Assembly (NCBI GenBank): GCA_938084175.1
Contig: CALKDR010000032.1
Coordinates: forward strand, 1 to 32,994
Direction of reading: 5' to 3'
Length of the DNA stretch: 32,994 nt
From: an uncultured Campylobacterales bacterium
Lineage (GTDB): Bacteria > Campylobacterota > Campylobacteria > Campylobacterales > Arcobacteraceae
Shown: piece by piece, positions 9,961 through 17,276 of the stretch
Layout: each line of letters starts with the position of its first letter
How positions within the stretch are numbered: position 1 is the stretch's first letter
Program-made: the position numbers and the translations under genes
Notes under the pieces: model-generated
Told to the model about the DNA's origin: nothing
The model's input: only the letters and a program-made list of their open reading frames with translations
Database searches by the model: none

Positions 9961-10410
9961 ATGGAAGAAATATTAAACTACATAAAAATAAATGAACTAA
10001 TATCAACATCGGGTCAACCTAGTGTTGAACAATTTGAAGATATTGCAAAAAATGAATTTGATGTAGTTATAAATTTAGCATTACATAATGCCTCAAATGC
10101 GATTGAAAATGAAGATAAGATTGTAACAAGTTTAAAAATGGCTTATTTCCATATTCCTGTAGACTTTGATAATCCAAAAGCTTCAGATGTAAAGTTGTTT
10201 TTAAATACTTTACAAGCCCTTGGTTCAAATAAAGTGTGGGTTCATTGTGCTTTAAATTATAGAGTTAGCGCGTTTATGTATATTTACCATAAGTATATTT
10301 TAGAAACGCCTTTCGATGATATAAATATTTCATTATTTGAAGAATGGTCACCTGATTTAAAATGGCAAGAAATTATAAAAATTTCTTTTGATGAAATTAA
10401 AAATGCCTAA
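9961..10410 (+). CDS. Tyrosine phosphatase-like protein with CX4R active site
   Basis: The 149-residue cytosolic protein looks like the small phosphatase-like family related to DUF442/dual-specificity phosphatases. It begins INELISTSGQPSVEQFEDIA (the family opens with tSGQPt..ql), then DVVINLAL (family: vinLr), then MAYFHIPVDFDNP (family: y.hiPv.f..P). The active-site loop is VWVHCALNYRVSAFMYIYH, i.e. Cys-x4-Arg, one residue shorter than the Cys-x5-Arg of classical phosphatases. HCAxNxRxSAF is a recognisable variant. Substrate unknown. It is followed by metY 91 bases downstream with its own likely promoter region, so it is probably a separate unit. Confidence 0.78.
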   Translation: MEEILNYIKINELISTSGQPSVEQFEDIAKNEFDVVINLALHNASNAIENEDKIVTSLKMAYFHIPVDFDNPKASDVKLFLNTLQALGSNKVWVHCALNYRVSAFMYIYHKYILETPFDDINISLFEEWSPDLKWQEIIKISFDEIKNA

Positions 10411-10501
10411 TAATTTAATTTAATTGCATAATTAAAAGCTAGTCTTATATTACTTTTGATAATATTCAATACTAAAAAAACTACACTAAGGAAACTAAAC
10501 T

Positions 10502-11761
10502 ATGGATGCAAAAACATTAGCAATACATGCAGGATACGATAAAGACTCACAACTTACTATGGCTGTACCTTTATATCAGACAACTGCATTTGAGTTTAAA
10601 AGTACAGAACATGGTGCTGATTTATTTGCCTTAAGACAATTGGGAAATATTTATACAAGATTATCTAACCCTACGACTGATGTTTTAGAAAAAAGATTTG
10701 CTCAAGTTGAAGGTGGAAATGCTGCACTAGCAACTGCTTCTGGAATGTCAGCAATTTTTTATGCAATCGTAAATGTTTGTGAACCAGGTGATAATATAAT
10801 AGCAGCAGATAAACTTTATGGTGGTACATATAATCAGTTTGTGCATACTTTAAAAAGATTCGGTATAGAAGTTAGATTTTTTGATACATTTAATGTTTCT
10901 AGTGCTGAAGATTTAGTTGATGATAAAACAAAAGCTATTTTCTTTGAGTCAATTACAAATCCTTCTATTGATGTTATTGATATTGAGAGTATTGTAAATA
11001 TTGCAAAAAAACACAATATTATGTCAATGGTTGATAATACTGTTGCAACTCCATATTTATTTAGACCTTTTGATTGGGGTATTGATATTTCTGTTCATTC
11101 AACGTCAAAGTATGTAACTGGTCAAGGTTTGGCTATGGGTGGAATTATTGTTGAAAGAAATGGATTAAATGACTTTTTAAAATCAAATCCAAGATATGCT
11201 CATTTTAATGAACCTGATATGTCTTATCATGGATTAGTTTATACTGATTTAGATTTCCCTGCTTTTTGTTTAAGAGCTAGGCTTGGACTAATGAGAGATT
11301 TAGGTGCAGTTCCTGCTCCTTTTAATTCTTGGCTATTAATTCAAGGATTAGAAACTCTTAGTCTAAGAATTAAAGAACATAGTAAATCAACTCTAAAAAT
11401 TGCTCAAGTTTTAAAAACTAATGCAAATGTTAAAGAAATTAAATATCCACTTTTAGAAGGTGATAAAAACTATGATAATGCAGTTAAATATTTAAAAGAT
11501 GGAGCATCAGGATTATTATCATTTGATGTGGGTTCTTTTGATAAAGCAAAAAGTGTAATTGATAAATTAGAAATATTCTCATTAGTTACAAATATAGGTG
11601 ACACTAAATCAATAGTTACACATAGTGCATCAACAACACATCAACAACTTAGCAATGAAGATTTATTAGCTTGTGGTGTAACACCTGGATTAATAAGATT
11701 ATCAGTTGGTTTAGAAGATGTTGATGATTTAATTAATGATTTACAAAACGCATTAGCATAG
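10502..11761 (+). CDS. metY: O-acetylhomoserine sulfhydrylase (homocysteine synthase)
   Basis: A PLP enzyme of the Cys/Met metabolism family that makes homocysteine from O-acetylhomoserine and sulfide. The 419-residue protein starts with TLAIHAGYDKD and VPLYQTTAFEF, has YTRLSNPTTDVLEKR, the cofactor-contacting ATASGMSAIFYAI, and SVHSTSKYVTGQG with the Schiff-base Lys203. The length over 400 with the insert before SYHGLVYTDLDF is typical of MetY rather than MetB/MetC (about 380-390). The next gene is metX, which makes its substrate, so the pathway is direct sulfhydrylation. The ATG follows AAGGAAA. Confidence 0.93.
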   Translation: MDAKTLAIHAGYDKDSQLTMAVPLYQTTAFEFKSTEHGADLFALRQLGNIYTRLSNPTTDVLEKRFAQVEGGNAALATASGMSAIFYAIVNVCEPGDNIIAADKLYGGTYNQFVHTLKRFGIEVRFFDTFNVSSAEDLVDDKTKAIFFESITNPSIDVIDIESIVNIAKKHNIMSMVDNTVATPYLFRPFDWGIDISVHSTSKYVTGQGLAMGGIIVERNGLNDFLKSNPRYAHFNEPDMSYHGLVYTDLDFPAFCLRARLGLMRDLGAVPAPFNSWLLIQGLETLSLRIKEHSKSTLKIAQVLKTNANVKEIKYPLLEGDKNYDNAVKYLKDGASGLLSFDVGSFDKAKSVIDKLEIFSLVTNIGDTKSIVTHSASTTHQQLSNEDLLACGVTPGLIRLSVGLEDVDDLINDLQNALA

Positions 11762-11774
11762 GATTGGAAATAAT

Positions 11775-12884
11775 TTGGTAATAGAAACAAAAATTCAGAA
11801 ATTTGATGAGCCATTACACTTAGAAAGTGGAAGAATTTTAGAATCATATGAACTTATGTATGAGACTTATGGACAGTTAAATGAAGATAAATCTAATGTT
11901 ATTGTAATTTGTCACGCACTAGCAGGTTCACATCATGCAGCTGGTCGTTATGGTGATGAAGCTAAGCCTGGTTGGTGGGATAAATTCATTGGTGATGGAA
12001 AAGTAGTTGATACTAAAAAATATTTTGTAATTTGTTCAAATAACTTAGGAAGCACATTTGGTTCAACTAATGCACTTAGCATTGATCCTAGTACTAAAAA
12101 AGAGTATAGATTAAAGTTTCCTATTTTAACAATTTCTGATATTGTGAAAGCACAAATGAATTTGTATGAGAAATTAGGAATAAAAAATGCAGCCGCTGTT
12201 ATTGGTGGTTCTATGGGTGGAATGCAAGCACTTTGTTATTCTATTGAATATCCAGAATTTACCAATACGGTAATTGCAATGGCTACAACTGCATATACAA
12301 GACCTTGGGCAATTGCTATTAATAAAATTGCAATTGAAGCAATTAGACATGATCCTGTTTTTAAAAATGGACTTTATTCAAAAGAAGATTTAGTTGCCAG
12401 TGGATTACCTGGACTTGCAGTTGGTAGAATGGCTGGATTAATAGCATATTTATCTCCTAGTTTATTTAATGAAAAGTTTGGAAGAGAATATAGTAGAACA
12501 GATGGTTTATACGAATTATTTGGAAGATTTGAAGTAGAGCGATATTTAGAATATAACGCATACTCTTTTCCAAAAATATTTGATCCCTTGTCATATCTTT
12601 ATATTTGTAAAACAATGAATATCTTCGATGCAGGAAGAAATAAAGATAAGTTAGAAGATTCATTTGATAAGCTAAAATGTAATCTGCATTTAATCGCTTT
12701 TAATGATGATATGTTATTTTTTCCTGAAGAAATGGAAGAAATAAGAGATATAATGATCAAACTTGGGAAACAAGAACAAGTAACATATAAATTAATCGAT
12801 AGTAAATCAGGACATGACTCATTTTTAGTAGAAGTTGATAAATTTGAAGAACATGTTAAAAAAATATTAGAAGGAAAACAATGA
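11775..12884 (+). CDS. metX: Homoserine O-acetyltransferase
   Basis: MetX acetylates homoserine with acetyl-CoA, feeding the upstream metY product. The 369-residue alpha/beta hydrolase-fold protein shows CHALAGSHHAAGRY, the GSTFGSTNALSIDP segment, the nucleophile elbow VIGGSMGGMQAL with Ser146, then Asp312 in NDDMLFFPEE and His347 in KSGHDSFLVE. The start is TTG at 11775, 13 bases after metY; a weak GGATTGGAA lies upstream and no in-frame ATG fits. The last four bases (ATGA) overlap xseB. Some family members use succinyl-CoA; with metY beside it acetyl is favoured, but substrate cannot be proved from sequence. Confidence 0.93.
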   Translation: MVIETKIQKFDEPLHLESGRILESYELMYETYGQLNEDKSNVIVICHALAGSHHAAGRYGDEAKPGWWDKFIGDGKVVDTKKYFVICSNNLGSTFGSTNALSIDPSTKKEYRLKFPILTISDIVKAQMNLYEKLGIKNAAAVIGGSMGGMQALCYSIEYPEFTNTVIAMATTAYTRPWAIAINKIAIEAIRHDPVFKNGLYSKEDLVASGLPGLAVGRMAGLIAYLSPSLFNEKFGREYSRTDGLYELFGRFEVERYLEYNAYSFPKIFDPLSYLYICKTMNIFDAGRNKDKLEDSFDKLKCNLHLIAFNDDMLFFPEEMEEIRDIMIKLGKQEQVTYKLIDSKSGHDSFLVEVDKFEEHVKKILEGKQ

Positions 12885-13078
12885 GTAAAGAAAATGAAAA
12901 ACTAGTTTTTGAAGATAAAATAATAGAAGCAAAACAACTTTTAGAAAAACTATCAAATCCACAAATCACATTAAGTGATTCAATAGAAGTTTACAAAACA
13001 GGAATAAAAGAATTAGAAGAAGCACAAAAGCTTCTTGATGAAGCAAAACTAATTTTTACTACACAAGAAAAATTTTAA
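12881..13078 (+). CDS. xseB: Exodeoxyribonuclease VII small subunit
   Basis: XseB binds XseA in the exonuclease VII complex that degrades single-stranded DNA. The 65-residue protein fits: FEDKIIEAKQLLEKLSNPQITLSDSIEVYKTGIKELEEAQKLL (family: FEeaL..Le.iV..LE.g.l.LeeSl..yeeG..L...c...L..Ae). It is a little shorter than the usual 75-85 residues, losing mostly the C-terminal tail. It overlaps metX by ATGA, so is translationally coupled to it; the pairing with methionine genes has no functional meaning I can support. A hairpin follows. xseA is not in the window. Confidence 0.88.
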   Translation: MSKENEKLVFEDKIIEAKQLLEKLSNPQITLSDSIEVYKTGIKELEEAQKLLDEAKLIFTTQEKF

Positions 13079-13088
13079 TCTTATAAAA

Positions 13089-13112
13089 ACCCACTTAAAA
13101 GTGGGTATCTCT
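13089..13112 (+). terminator. Probable terminator after xseB
   Basis: ACCCACTT (13089-13096) pairs with AAGTGGGT (13099-13106), preceded by A residues and followed by ATCTCTATT, a poor T tract. It lies 11 bases after the xseB stop and probably ends the metY-metX-xseB transcript. The remaining 230 or so bases to the next gene hold only AT-rich sequence without a recognisable gene or RNA. Confidence 0.7.
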
Positions 13113-13333
13113 ATTAACCTTTATAACCCTAAAAATTATATATAAAATAGAATATTCTAAATATTTTTAAAAACTGAAAGCATTACTATATGAAATAGTA
13201 TGAGAAAATAAATAAATTTAATACAAAAGAAAAACAAAGAGTTAAAAAGGTCAAAAAACTTTAAAGTAAATCTGCTATCATTACAAATATACATAATAAA
13301 AATAAACTATACTTATATACTAAGGATTAAAAC

Positions 13334-14014
13334 ATGAGCGAAATACATGAATTTTTTAATAGACAAATAAAGCTTTGGGGTGAAGAAACACAAGATTCTT
13401 TGTCATCTAAAAAAGTAGTAATAATTGGAAGTGGAGGGCTTGGCTGTTCTTTAGCTATTGCACTTGGAGCTTCAGGAATAGGGGAGTTTGCTTTTGTTGA
13501 TTTTGACGAAGTAGGTGTTCATAATATTCACAGACAAATTGGTTTTAAAGTTGGTGACGATGGAAAAGCTAAATGTGAAGTTTTAAAAGAACTAGTTGAG
13601 TCAAGATGCCCTTATACAAAAGTAACAGCTTATAATGAAAGTTTTCAAGATTTTGCTAAAAGAGGTTTAGAGTTTGACTTAGTAATTGATGGAACTGATA
13701 ATCTTCCAACACGTGCTGCTATAAATGAATATTGTTTAGAAAACAATCAGCCTTGGATTTATGGTTCTGTTGAAGAATTTCATGGTCAAGTTTGTTTTTT
13801 TGAGAAAGCATCTTATGAGGCTGTATTTGTTGTAAATGATAGAAAACCAAATGGAATAGCTTGTCCAATTGTAATGCATATAGCATCATTACAAGCAAAT
13901 TTAGCAATTAGACACTTAACAGGACTTCCTGTTAAAAAAGATATTTTATACTATTTATCTTTTGATAGTGAGGGTGTTTTAGATACTAAAAGATTTAATT
14001 TACCTACAGCGTAA
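13334..14014 (+). CDS. ThiF/MoeB/HesA-family E1-like adenylyltransferase
   Basis: The family adenylates the C-terminal Gly of small ubiquitin-like sulfur carriers (MoaD, ThiS). The 226-residue protein begins FFNRQIKLWGEETQDSL (family: RY.RQi.l.e.G..GQ..L), has the nucleotide-binding GSGGLGCSLAIALGASGIGEF and FVDFDEVGVHNIHRQIGF, and ends with VIDGTDNLPTRAAINEYC, the family adenylation-site pattern (D.tDN...R..in..C). It lacks the two zinc CxxC pairs of MoeB and the rhodanese tail. No ubiquitin-like partner is adjacent, so which carrier it serves is open. The ATG follows AAGGATT. Converges on the SHOCT gene. Confidence 0.82.
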   Translation: MSEIHEFFNRQIKLWGEETQDSLSSKKVVIIGSGGLGCSLAIALGASGIGEFAFVDFDEVGVHNIHRQIGFKVGDDGKAKCEVLKELVESRCPYTKVTAYNESFQDFAKRGLEFDLVIDGTDNLPTRAAINEYCLENNQPWIYGSVEEFHGQVCFFEKASYEAVFVVNDRKPNGIACPIVMHIASLQANLAIRHLTGLPVKKDILYYLSFDSEGVLDTKRFNLPTA

Positions 14015-14023
14015 GTTAAAACA

Positions 14024-14048
14024 TAAGTAGGCTGTTAAAGCCTACTTA
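14024..14048. terminator. Shared hairpin of convergent thiF-like and SHOCT genes
   Basis: TAAGTAGGCT (14024-14033) pairs with AGCCTACTTA (14039-14048) around a 5-base loop. The stop codon of the SHOCT gene (14035-14037) sits in the loop and the gene's last codons form one arm. On the plus strand the T-rich run at 14056-14067 lies a little downstream. It probably ends the rightward transcript and may also affect the leftward one. Confidence 0.6.
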
Positions 14049-14805
14049 GTAATTCACTTTTTTTTGTATTAAATTCATCATCCGAAAGAACACCCGCTTG
14101 ATGTAATTTACCAAGTTGTTCAATCATTTCTATAATTGAGTTTATTGAGTGTGATGGCTGTGTTGAACTTGTATCAATTTGCGTAGTTTCTTCATTTAAA
14201 GGAGTTGGATTGGAAAAATCTGCTTGTAGGAAATTATTATTCTCTAGAGGTGGAATATTACCTGTCCCTGATATAACAGGAAGTGTTGAAACTAAAATAG
14301 TTCCATATTGACTGCTAAAAGTAAGAGAATCATTTCCTCCTTGTTGTTGTGAAACACCACCTATATTGTTATCAAGAGTGTCATAAATAGTTACATTGCC
14401 ATTTAACTCAACAGCAAGCCTATTGGGAAATACTGCATAATGAGTACTGTTTTGTGAGCCACTACTAAATGGAATACCTAAGTCACTTGGCCACCATTGA
14501 TTACTTCCTTTTGTGCCAGCAGGAATAATAGGAAATACTTGAGTTGATAATAAAGAATTAGAAATTTCTGTACAAAGATTATCCACAGTATTTTTAAGTC
14601 CATTATTAAACATATCACCTACCATAGTCATTCCACCTTGCATCCATTGTCCTGAACCACCTAACTCTGGTGAATTAAATTGTGCCATAGAACCACCTCC
14701 ATTATTAACTGCTCCAATCATATGGATTATAGCTTCTGCACTTAAGTTATATTTAATAGACAGATTATTTACTAGGTTTTGACCTTCTGGTGTAAGTTTT
14801 TGCAA
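14035..14805 (-). CDS. SHOCT-domain protein with Gly/Met-rich N-terminal region
   Basis: A 256-residue protein of unknown function. The N-terminal part resembles a recurring pattern of SHOCT proteins: LTPEGQNLVNNLSIKYNLS, then GGGSMAQFNSPELGGSGQW, MTMVGDMFNNGLKNTVDNLC (1-80). The middle is Gly/Ser/Asn-rich, with WWPSDLGIPFSSGSQNSTHYAVFPNRLAV. The end (about 222-256) is a SHOCT domain: IIEMIEQLGKLHQAGVLSDDEFNTKKSELLSRL family pattern (L..L..LG.LteeEF...K..LL). No signal peptide. The start is TTG at 14805, with AGGAAATAAT upstream and no in-frame ATG that fits better. It is divergent from the ATP-grasp operon across a 350-base gap. Confidence 0.78.
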   Translation of the reverse strand: MQKLTPEGQNLVNNLSIKYNLSAEAIIHMIGAVNNGGGSMAQFNSPELGGSGQWMQGGMTMVGDMFNNGLKNTVDNLCTEISNSLLSTQVFPIIPAGTKGSNQWWPSDLGIPFSSGSQNSTHYAVFPNRLAVELNGNVTIYDTLDNNIGGVSQQQGGNDSLTFSSQYGTILVSTLPVISGTGNIPPLENNNFLQADFSNPTPLNEETTQIDTSSTQPSHSINSIIEMIEQLGKLHQAGVLSDDEFNTKKSELLSRL

Positions 14806-14917
14806 ATTATTTCCTTTTTTTATAAGTATATTTTGAAGTATTAATTTATAATTTTATTCAACATTCTATCATAGTTTAGTGTCAATTGTTGTTTTTATGT
14901 AATATTATAATGTATAA

Positions 14918-14952
14918 ATAAATTATACAAAATAAATTATACAAAATAAATT
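14918..14952. repeat. 14-base tandem repeat, 2.5 copies
   Basis: The unit ATAAATTATACAAA occurs at 14918-14931 and 14932-14945 exactly, with a partial third copy (ATAAATT) to 14952. It sits in the divergent intergenic region and could be a binding site or simple slippage product. Confidence 0.75.
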
Positions 14953-15077
14953 TATAAGATAGTTAATTTTTATATATTAATTTACTAGACAGCAAATGAT
15001 ATTTAGTATATAATATATACAGAAATTAGCGCAATTAAATTTTATTTCAGTTAGAATGTAAAAACGATTTAAAATAA

Positions 15078-15083
15078 TATAAT
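15078..15083 (+). promoter_or_regulatory. Probable -10 box of the ATP-grasp/alpha-E operon
   Basis: A TATAAT lies 72 bases before the ATG of the ATP-grasp gene, within an AT-rich spacer. The -35 region is weak. The leader downstream carries AGGGG as a strong ribosome site. Confidence 0.4.
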
Positions 15084-15155
15084 ATGTACCTAATTAATTA
15101 AAGAGTTGGGTATATATAAATCAGGTATATAAAAATTCGTAAGTAGGGGTAATTT

Positions 15156-16520
15156 ATGTTAGAGAAATCAACTGAAATTCATAAAAAGTTTTGGGAAATA
15201 TTTTCAAAACAAGATAGACAAAAAATTGAAGAGTTTAAAATATATATGGATAAGTTTGCAGTAAATTTTAATCTTTATAAAGATGGAAATTTTGTAGAAC
15301 AATCTTTGCCTTTTGATGTTATACCACGTATTATTTCTAAGAAAGAGTTTAGTAAGATTGAAAAAGGGTTGGTGCAAAGAGTTACTGCATTAAATCTTTT
15401 TCTAGAAGATTTATACACAGATGCAAAAATTGTAAAAGATGGTGTTGTCCCTCAAGAATTTGTAGATAGTGCAGGTGGTTATTTAAAAGAGTTTGTTGGA
15501 TTTTCACCTTCTAAAAAAATCAGAGCTCACATAAATGGTATTGATCTTGTAAAAGATTCAAAAGATGATGAATGGGTTATTTTAGAAGATAATCTAAGAG
15601 TTCCAAGTGGTTCTAGTTATCCCTTATCTGTGCGTAATACTTATAGAAAAATATATCCTGATTTTTTTGAAAACTTTAAGATAGAACCAATTAAATCTTA
15701 TCCAAAATTTATCACTGATGCAATGAATTATGTAAATACAGGCGGAATTAATGTTTTATTAACTCCTGGTAGATTTAATTCTGCATATTATGAACATAGT
15801 TATCTTGCTGAAAAAATTGGAGCACAACTTGTTCGTGCAAGTGAATTAGTTGTTATAGATAAAAAAGTTTATTTTAAAAATTATAATGGACAAAAAATAC
15901 TTGTAGGATCTATATATAGAAGATTAGATGATGATTTTATTGATCCAAAGTTTTTTAATCCAGAAAGTTTAATTGGTGTTCCAGGACTTGTTGAAGCTTA
16001 TTTAAGTGGAAATGTTGCTCTTATGAATGCAATAGGTAATGGTGTTGCTGATGATAAAGGAATTTATTATTTTGTACCTAAAATGATTAAATACTATCTT
16101 AATGAAGAACCTATTTTAAGAAATGCACCTACGTATCTTCCTTATTTTAAAGAAGATATGGAATATGTAATGAATAATATGGAAAAGCTTGTTATAAAAG
16201 ATGTAGCTGAAGCTGGTGGATATGGAGTCTTATTTGGGCATTCAATGACTAAGTTACAGATTGAAGATTTAAAAGCTACTATAAAAGCAAGTCCAAGAAG
16301 ATTTATTGCTCAAGAGCTAATTGAATTCTATGATGAAAAATGTTACTTAAATAATGAATTAAAAGACAGAAAGGCAGATTTTAGAGCTTATGTTGTTGCA
16401 GGAGAAGACGTAAAAGTTTGGAACTGTGGATTAACAAGATATGCATTAGAAGAAGGTAACTACCTTGTAAACTCTTCTCAAGGTGGTGGATTTAAAGATA
16501 CTTGGGTAATGGAGTTATAA
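15156..16520 (+). CDS. Circularly permuted ATP-grasp (type 2, DUF404/DUF407) protein
   Basis: This family resembles glutathionylspermidine synthetase-type ATP-grasp ligases and is predicted to form amide bonds between an unknown acid and amine. The 454-residue protein shows the family motifs: LEDNLRVPSG (143-152), LLTPGRFNSAYYEHSYLA (201-218), YRRLDDDFIDP (254-264), NAIGNGVADDKGIYYFVP (291-308) and NSSQGGGFKDTWV (439-451). The usual PGGLTRVAL is NCGLTRYAL here (423-431), a small deviation. It is stand-alone, whereas many homologues are fused to alpha-E; the alpha-E gene follows directly. No signal peptide. The ATG follows AGGGG. Substrate unknown. Confidence 0.9.
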   Translation: MLEKSTEIHKKFWEIFSKQDRQKIEEFKIYMDKFAVNFNLYKDGNFVEQSLPFDVIPRIISKKEFSKIEKGLVQRVTALNLFLEDLYTDAKIVKDGVVPQEFVDSAGGYLKEFVGFSPSKKIRAHINGIDLVKDSKDDEWVILEDNLRVPSGSSYPLSVRNTYRKIYPDFFENFKIEPIKSYPKFITDAMNYVNTGGINVLLTPGRFNSAYYEHSYLAEKIGAQLVRASELVVIDKKVYFKNYNGQKILVGSIYRRLDDDFIDPKFFNPESLIGVPGLVEAYLSGNVALMNAIGNGVADDKGIYYFVPKMIKYYLNEEPILRNAPTYLPYFKEDMEYVMNNMEKLVIKDVAEAGGYGVLFGHSMTKLQIEDLKATIKASPRRFIAQELIEFYDEKCYLNNELKDRKADFRAYVVAGEDVKVWNCGLTRYALEEGNYLVNSSQGGGFKDTWVMEL

Positions 16521-16522
16521 AA

Positions 16523-17200
16523 ATGGAACAATTATTAACAGCAAATGTAGCCACAAATATGTATTGGCTTGGTCGATATTTAGAACGTATTGAAACAACA
16601 TTGTATAAAATTGAAGAAGCATTTGATAATATTATTGATGTAGACAAGAACGCAGGTGTAATACTTTATGAAAAATTTGGTGTAGAATTAGAATATACTG
16701 ATTCTGTAGATTTTTTAAAAAATGCAATATTTGGTGATCATCAAGCTAATATTGCAGCAATGACAGCAAATGCAAGAGAAAGTGCAATTATTAGTCGTAT
16801 ATATATTAACGCTTCAGCATTTGGTGAAATCATTGAATTGGATGCAATATTTAAAAAAATATCTATTAATGAAACTCCTATAAATTATAATGATTTAGAT
16901 CATGCCCTTTCATTAATAAAAGAAATATGGGGAGAAAAGACTACAAGAGGAAAGCAAAGAAGTAGTGATTATTTCTTTACACTTGGAAAACTTGTTGAAG
17001 AAGTAGATAACCGTGTTCGATTTAATGGAAACTTAGAAATGACAAATTTAATAATAGAAGAGATTAATGGAATATTTAAACTTCTTAGTCCTGAATTAGA
17101 TTTATCAGTTGATTTTCTAAAAGAAAACGGACTTAAAGTTCGTTTAGATCTTATTACTAGAGTTCAAAAATCAGTAGAAGAGTTAATAATAGAAGATTAA
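16523..17200 (+). CDS. Short alpha-E (DUF403) domain protein
   Basis: Alpha-E is an all-helical domain found with permuted ATP-grasp and transglutaminase proteins and of unknown function, probably a partner of the ligase. The 225-residue protein begins LLTANVATNMYWLGRYLERIETT, the family signature (L...AenLYWLGRY.ERAE.TARLL), and repeats it weakly at SSDYFFTLGKLVEEVDNRVRF. Typical members have about 310 residues, so this is a shortened form. The frame remains open upstream to 16502 with a TTG; ATG 16523 is preferred because GGAG lies eight bases upstream. It begins two bases after the ATP-grasp stop, a tight operon. Confidence 0.87.
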   Translation: MEQLLTANVATNMYWLGRYLERIETTLYKIEEAFDNIIDVDKNAGVILYEKFGVELEYTDSVDFLKNAIFGDHQANIAAMTANARESAIISRIYINASAFGEIIELDAIFKKISINETPINYNDLDHALSLIKEIWGEKTTRGKQRSSDYFFTLGKLVEEVDNRVRFNGNLEMTNLIIEEINGIFKLLSPELDLSVDFLKENGLKVRLDLITRVQKSVEELIIED

Positions 17201-17228
17201 TATTATCTTAAAATATATAAATCATTTG

Positions 17229-17255
17229 TCTCAAAGAATTTTATTTTCTTTGAGA
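17229..17255. terminator. Hairpin between convergent operons of the cluster
   Basis: TCTCAAAGAA (17229-17238) pairs perfectly with TTCTTTGAGA (17246-17255) around a 7-base loop, midway between the plus-strand alpha-E stop and the minus-strand transglutaminase stop. There is no long T tract on either side, so termination would be weak but can serve both directions. Confidence 0.6.
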
Positions 17256-17276
17256 TAAAGAAGTAACAAAAGTAAT

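Larger units (their letters stand above)
14806..15155. other. 350-base AT-rich divergent intergenic region
   Basis: The gap between the SHOCT gene and the ATP-grasp gene contains two and a half copies of a 14-base tandem repeat (14918-14952), a -10 box for the ATP-grasp operon (15078-15083) and two further copies of GGTATATA-type sequence at about 15110-15135. I see no protein-coding frame or structured RNA in it. Confidence 0.6.

Noticed and set aside
11775-12884. MetX as a succinyltransferase (MetA-type role)
   Set aside because: The alpha/beta hydrolase fold and adjacent metY favour acetylation; however sequence alone does not exclude succinyl-CoA use, so this is noted and not adopted.
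14918-14952. CRISPR-like array
   Set aside because: The 14-base copies are directly adjacent with no spacers and there are only two and a half; this is a short tandem repeat.
16502-16522. TTG start for the alpha-E gene overlapping the ATP-grasp stop
   Set aside because: The ATG at 16523 has GGAG at the right distance and starts the family signature; the seven extra residues are simply the shifted reading of the upstream gene's end.
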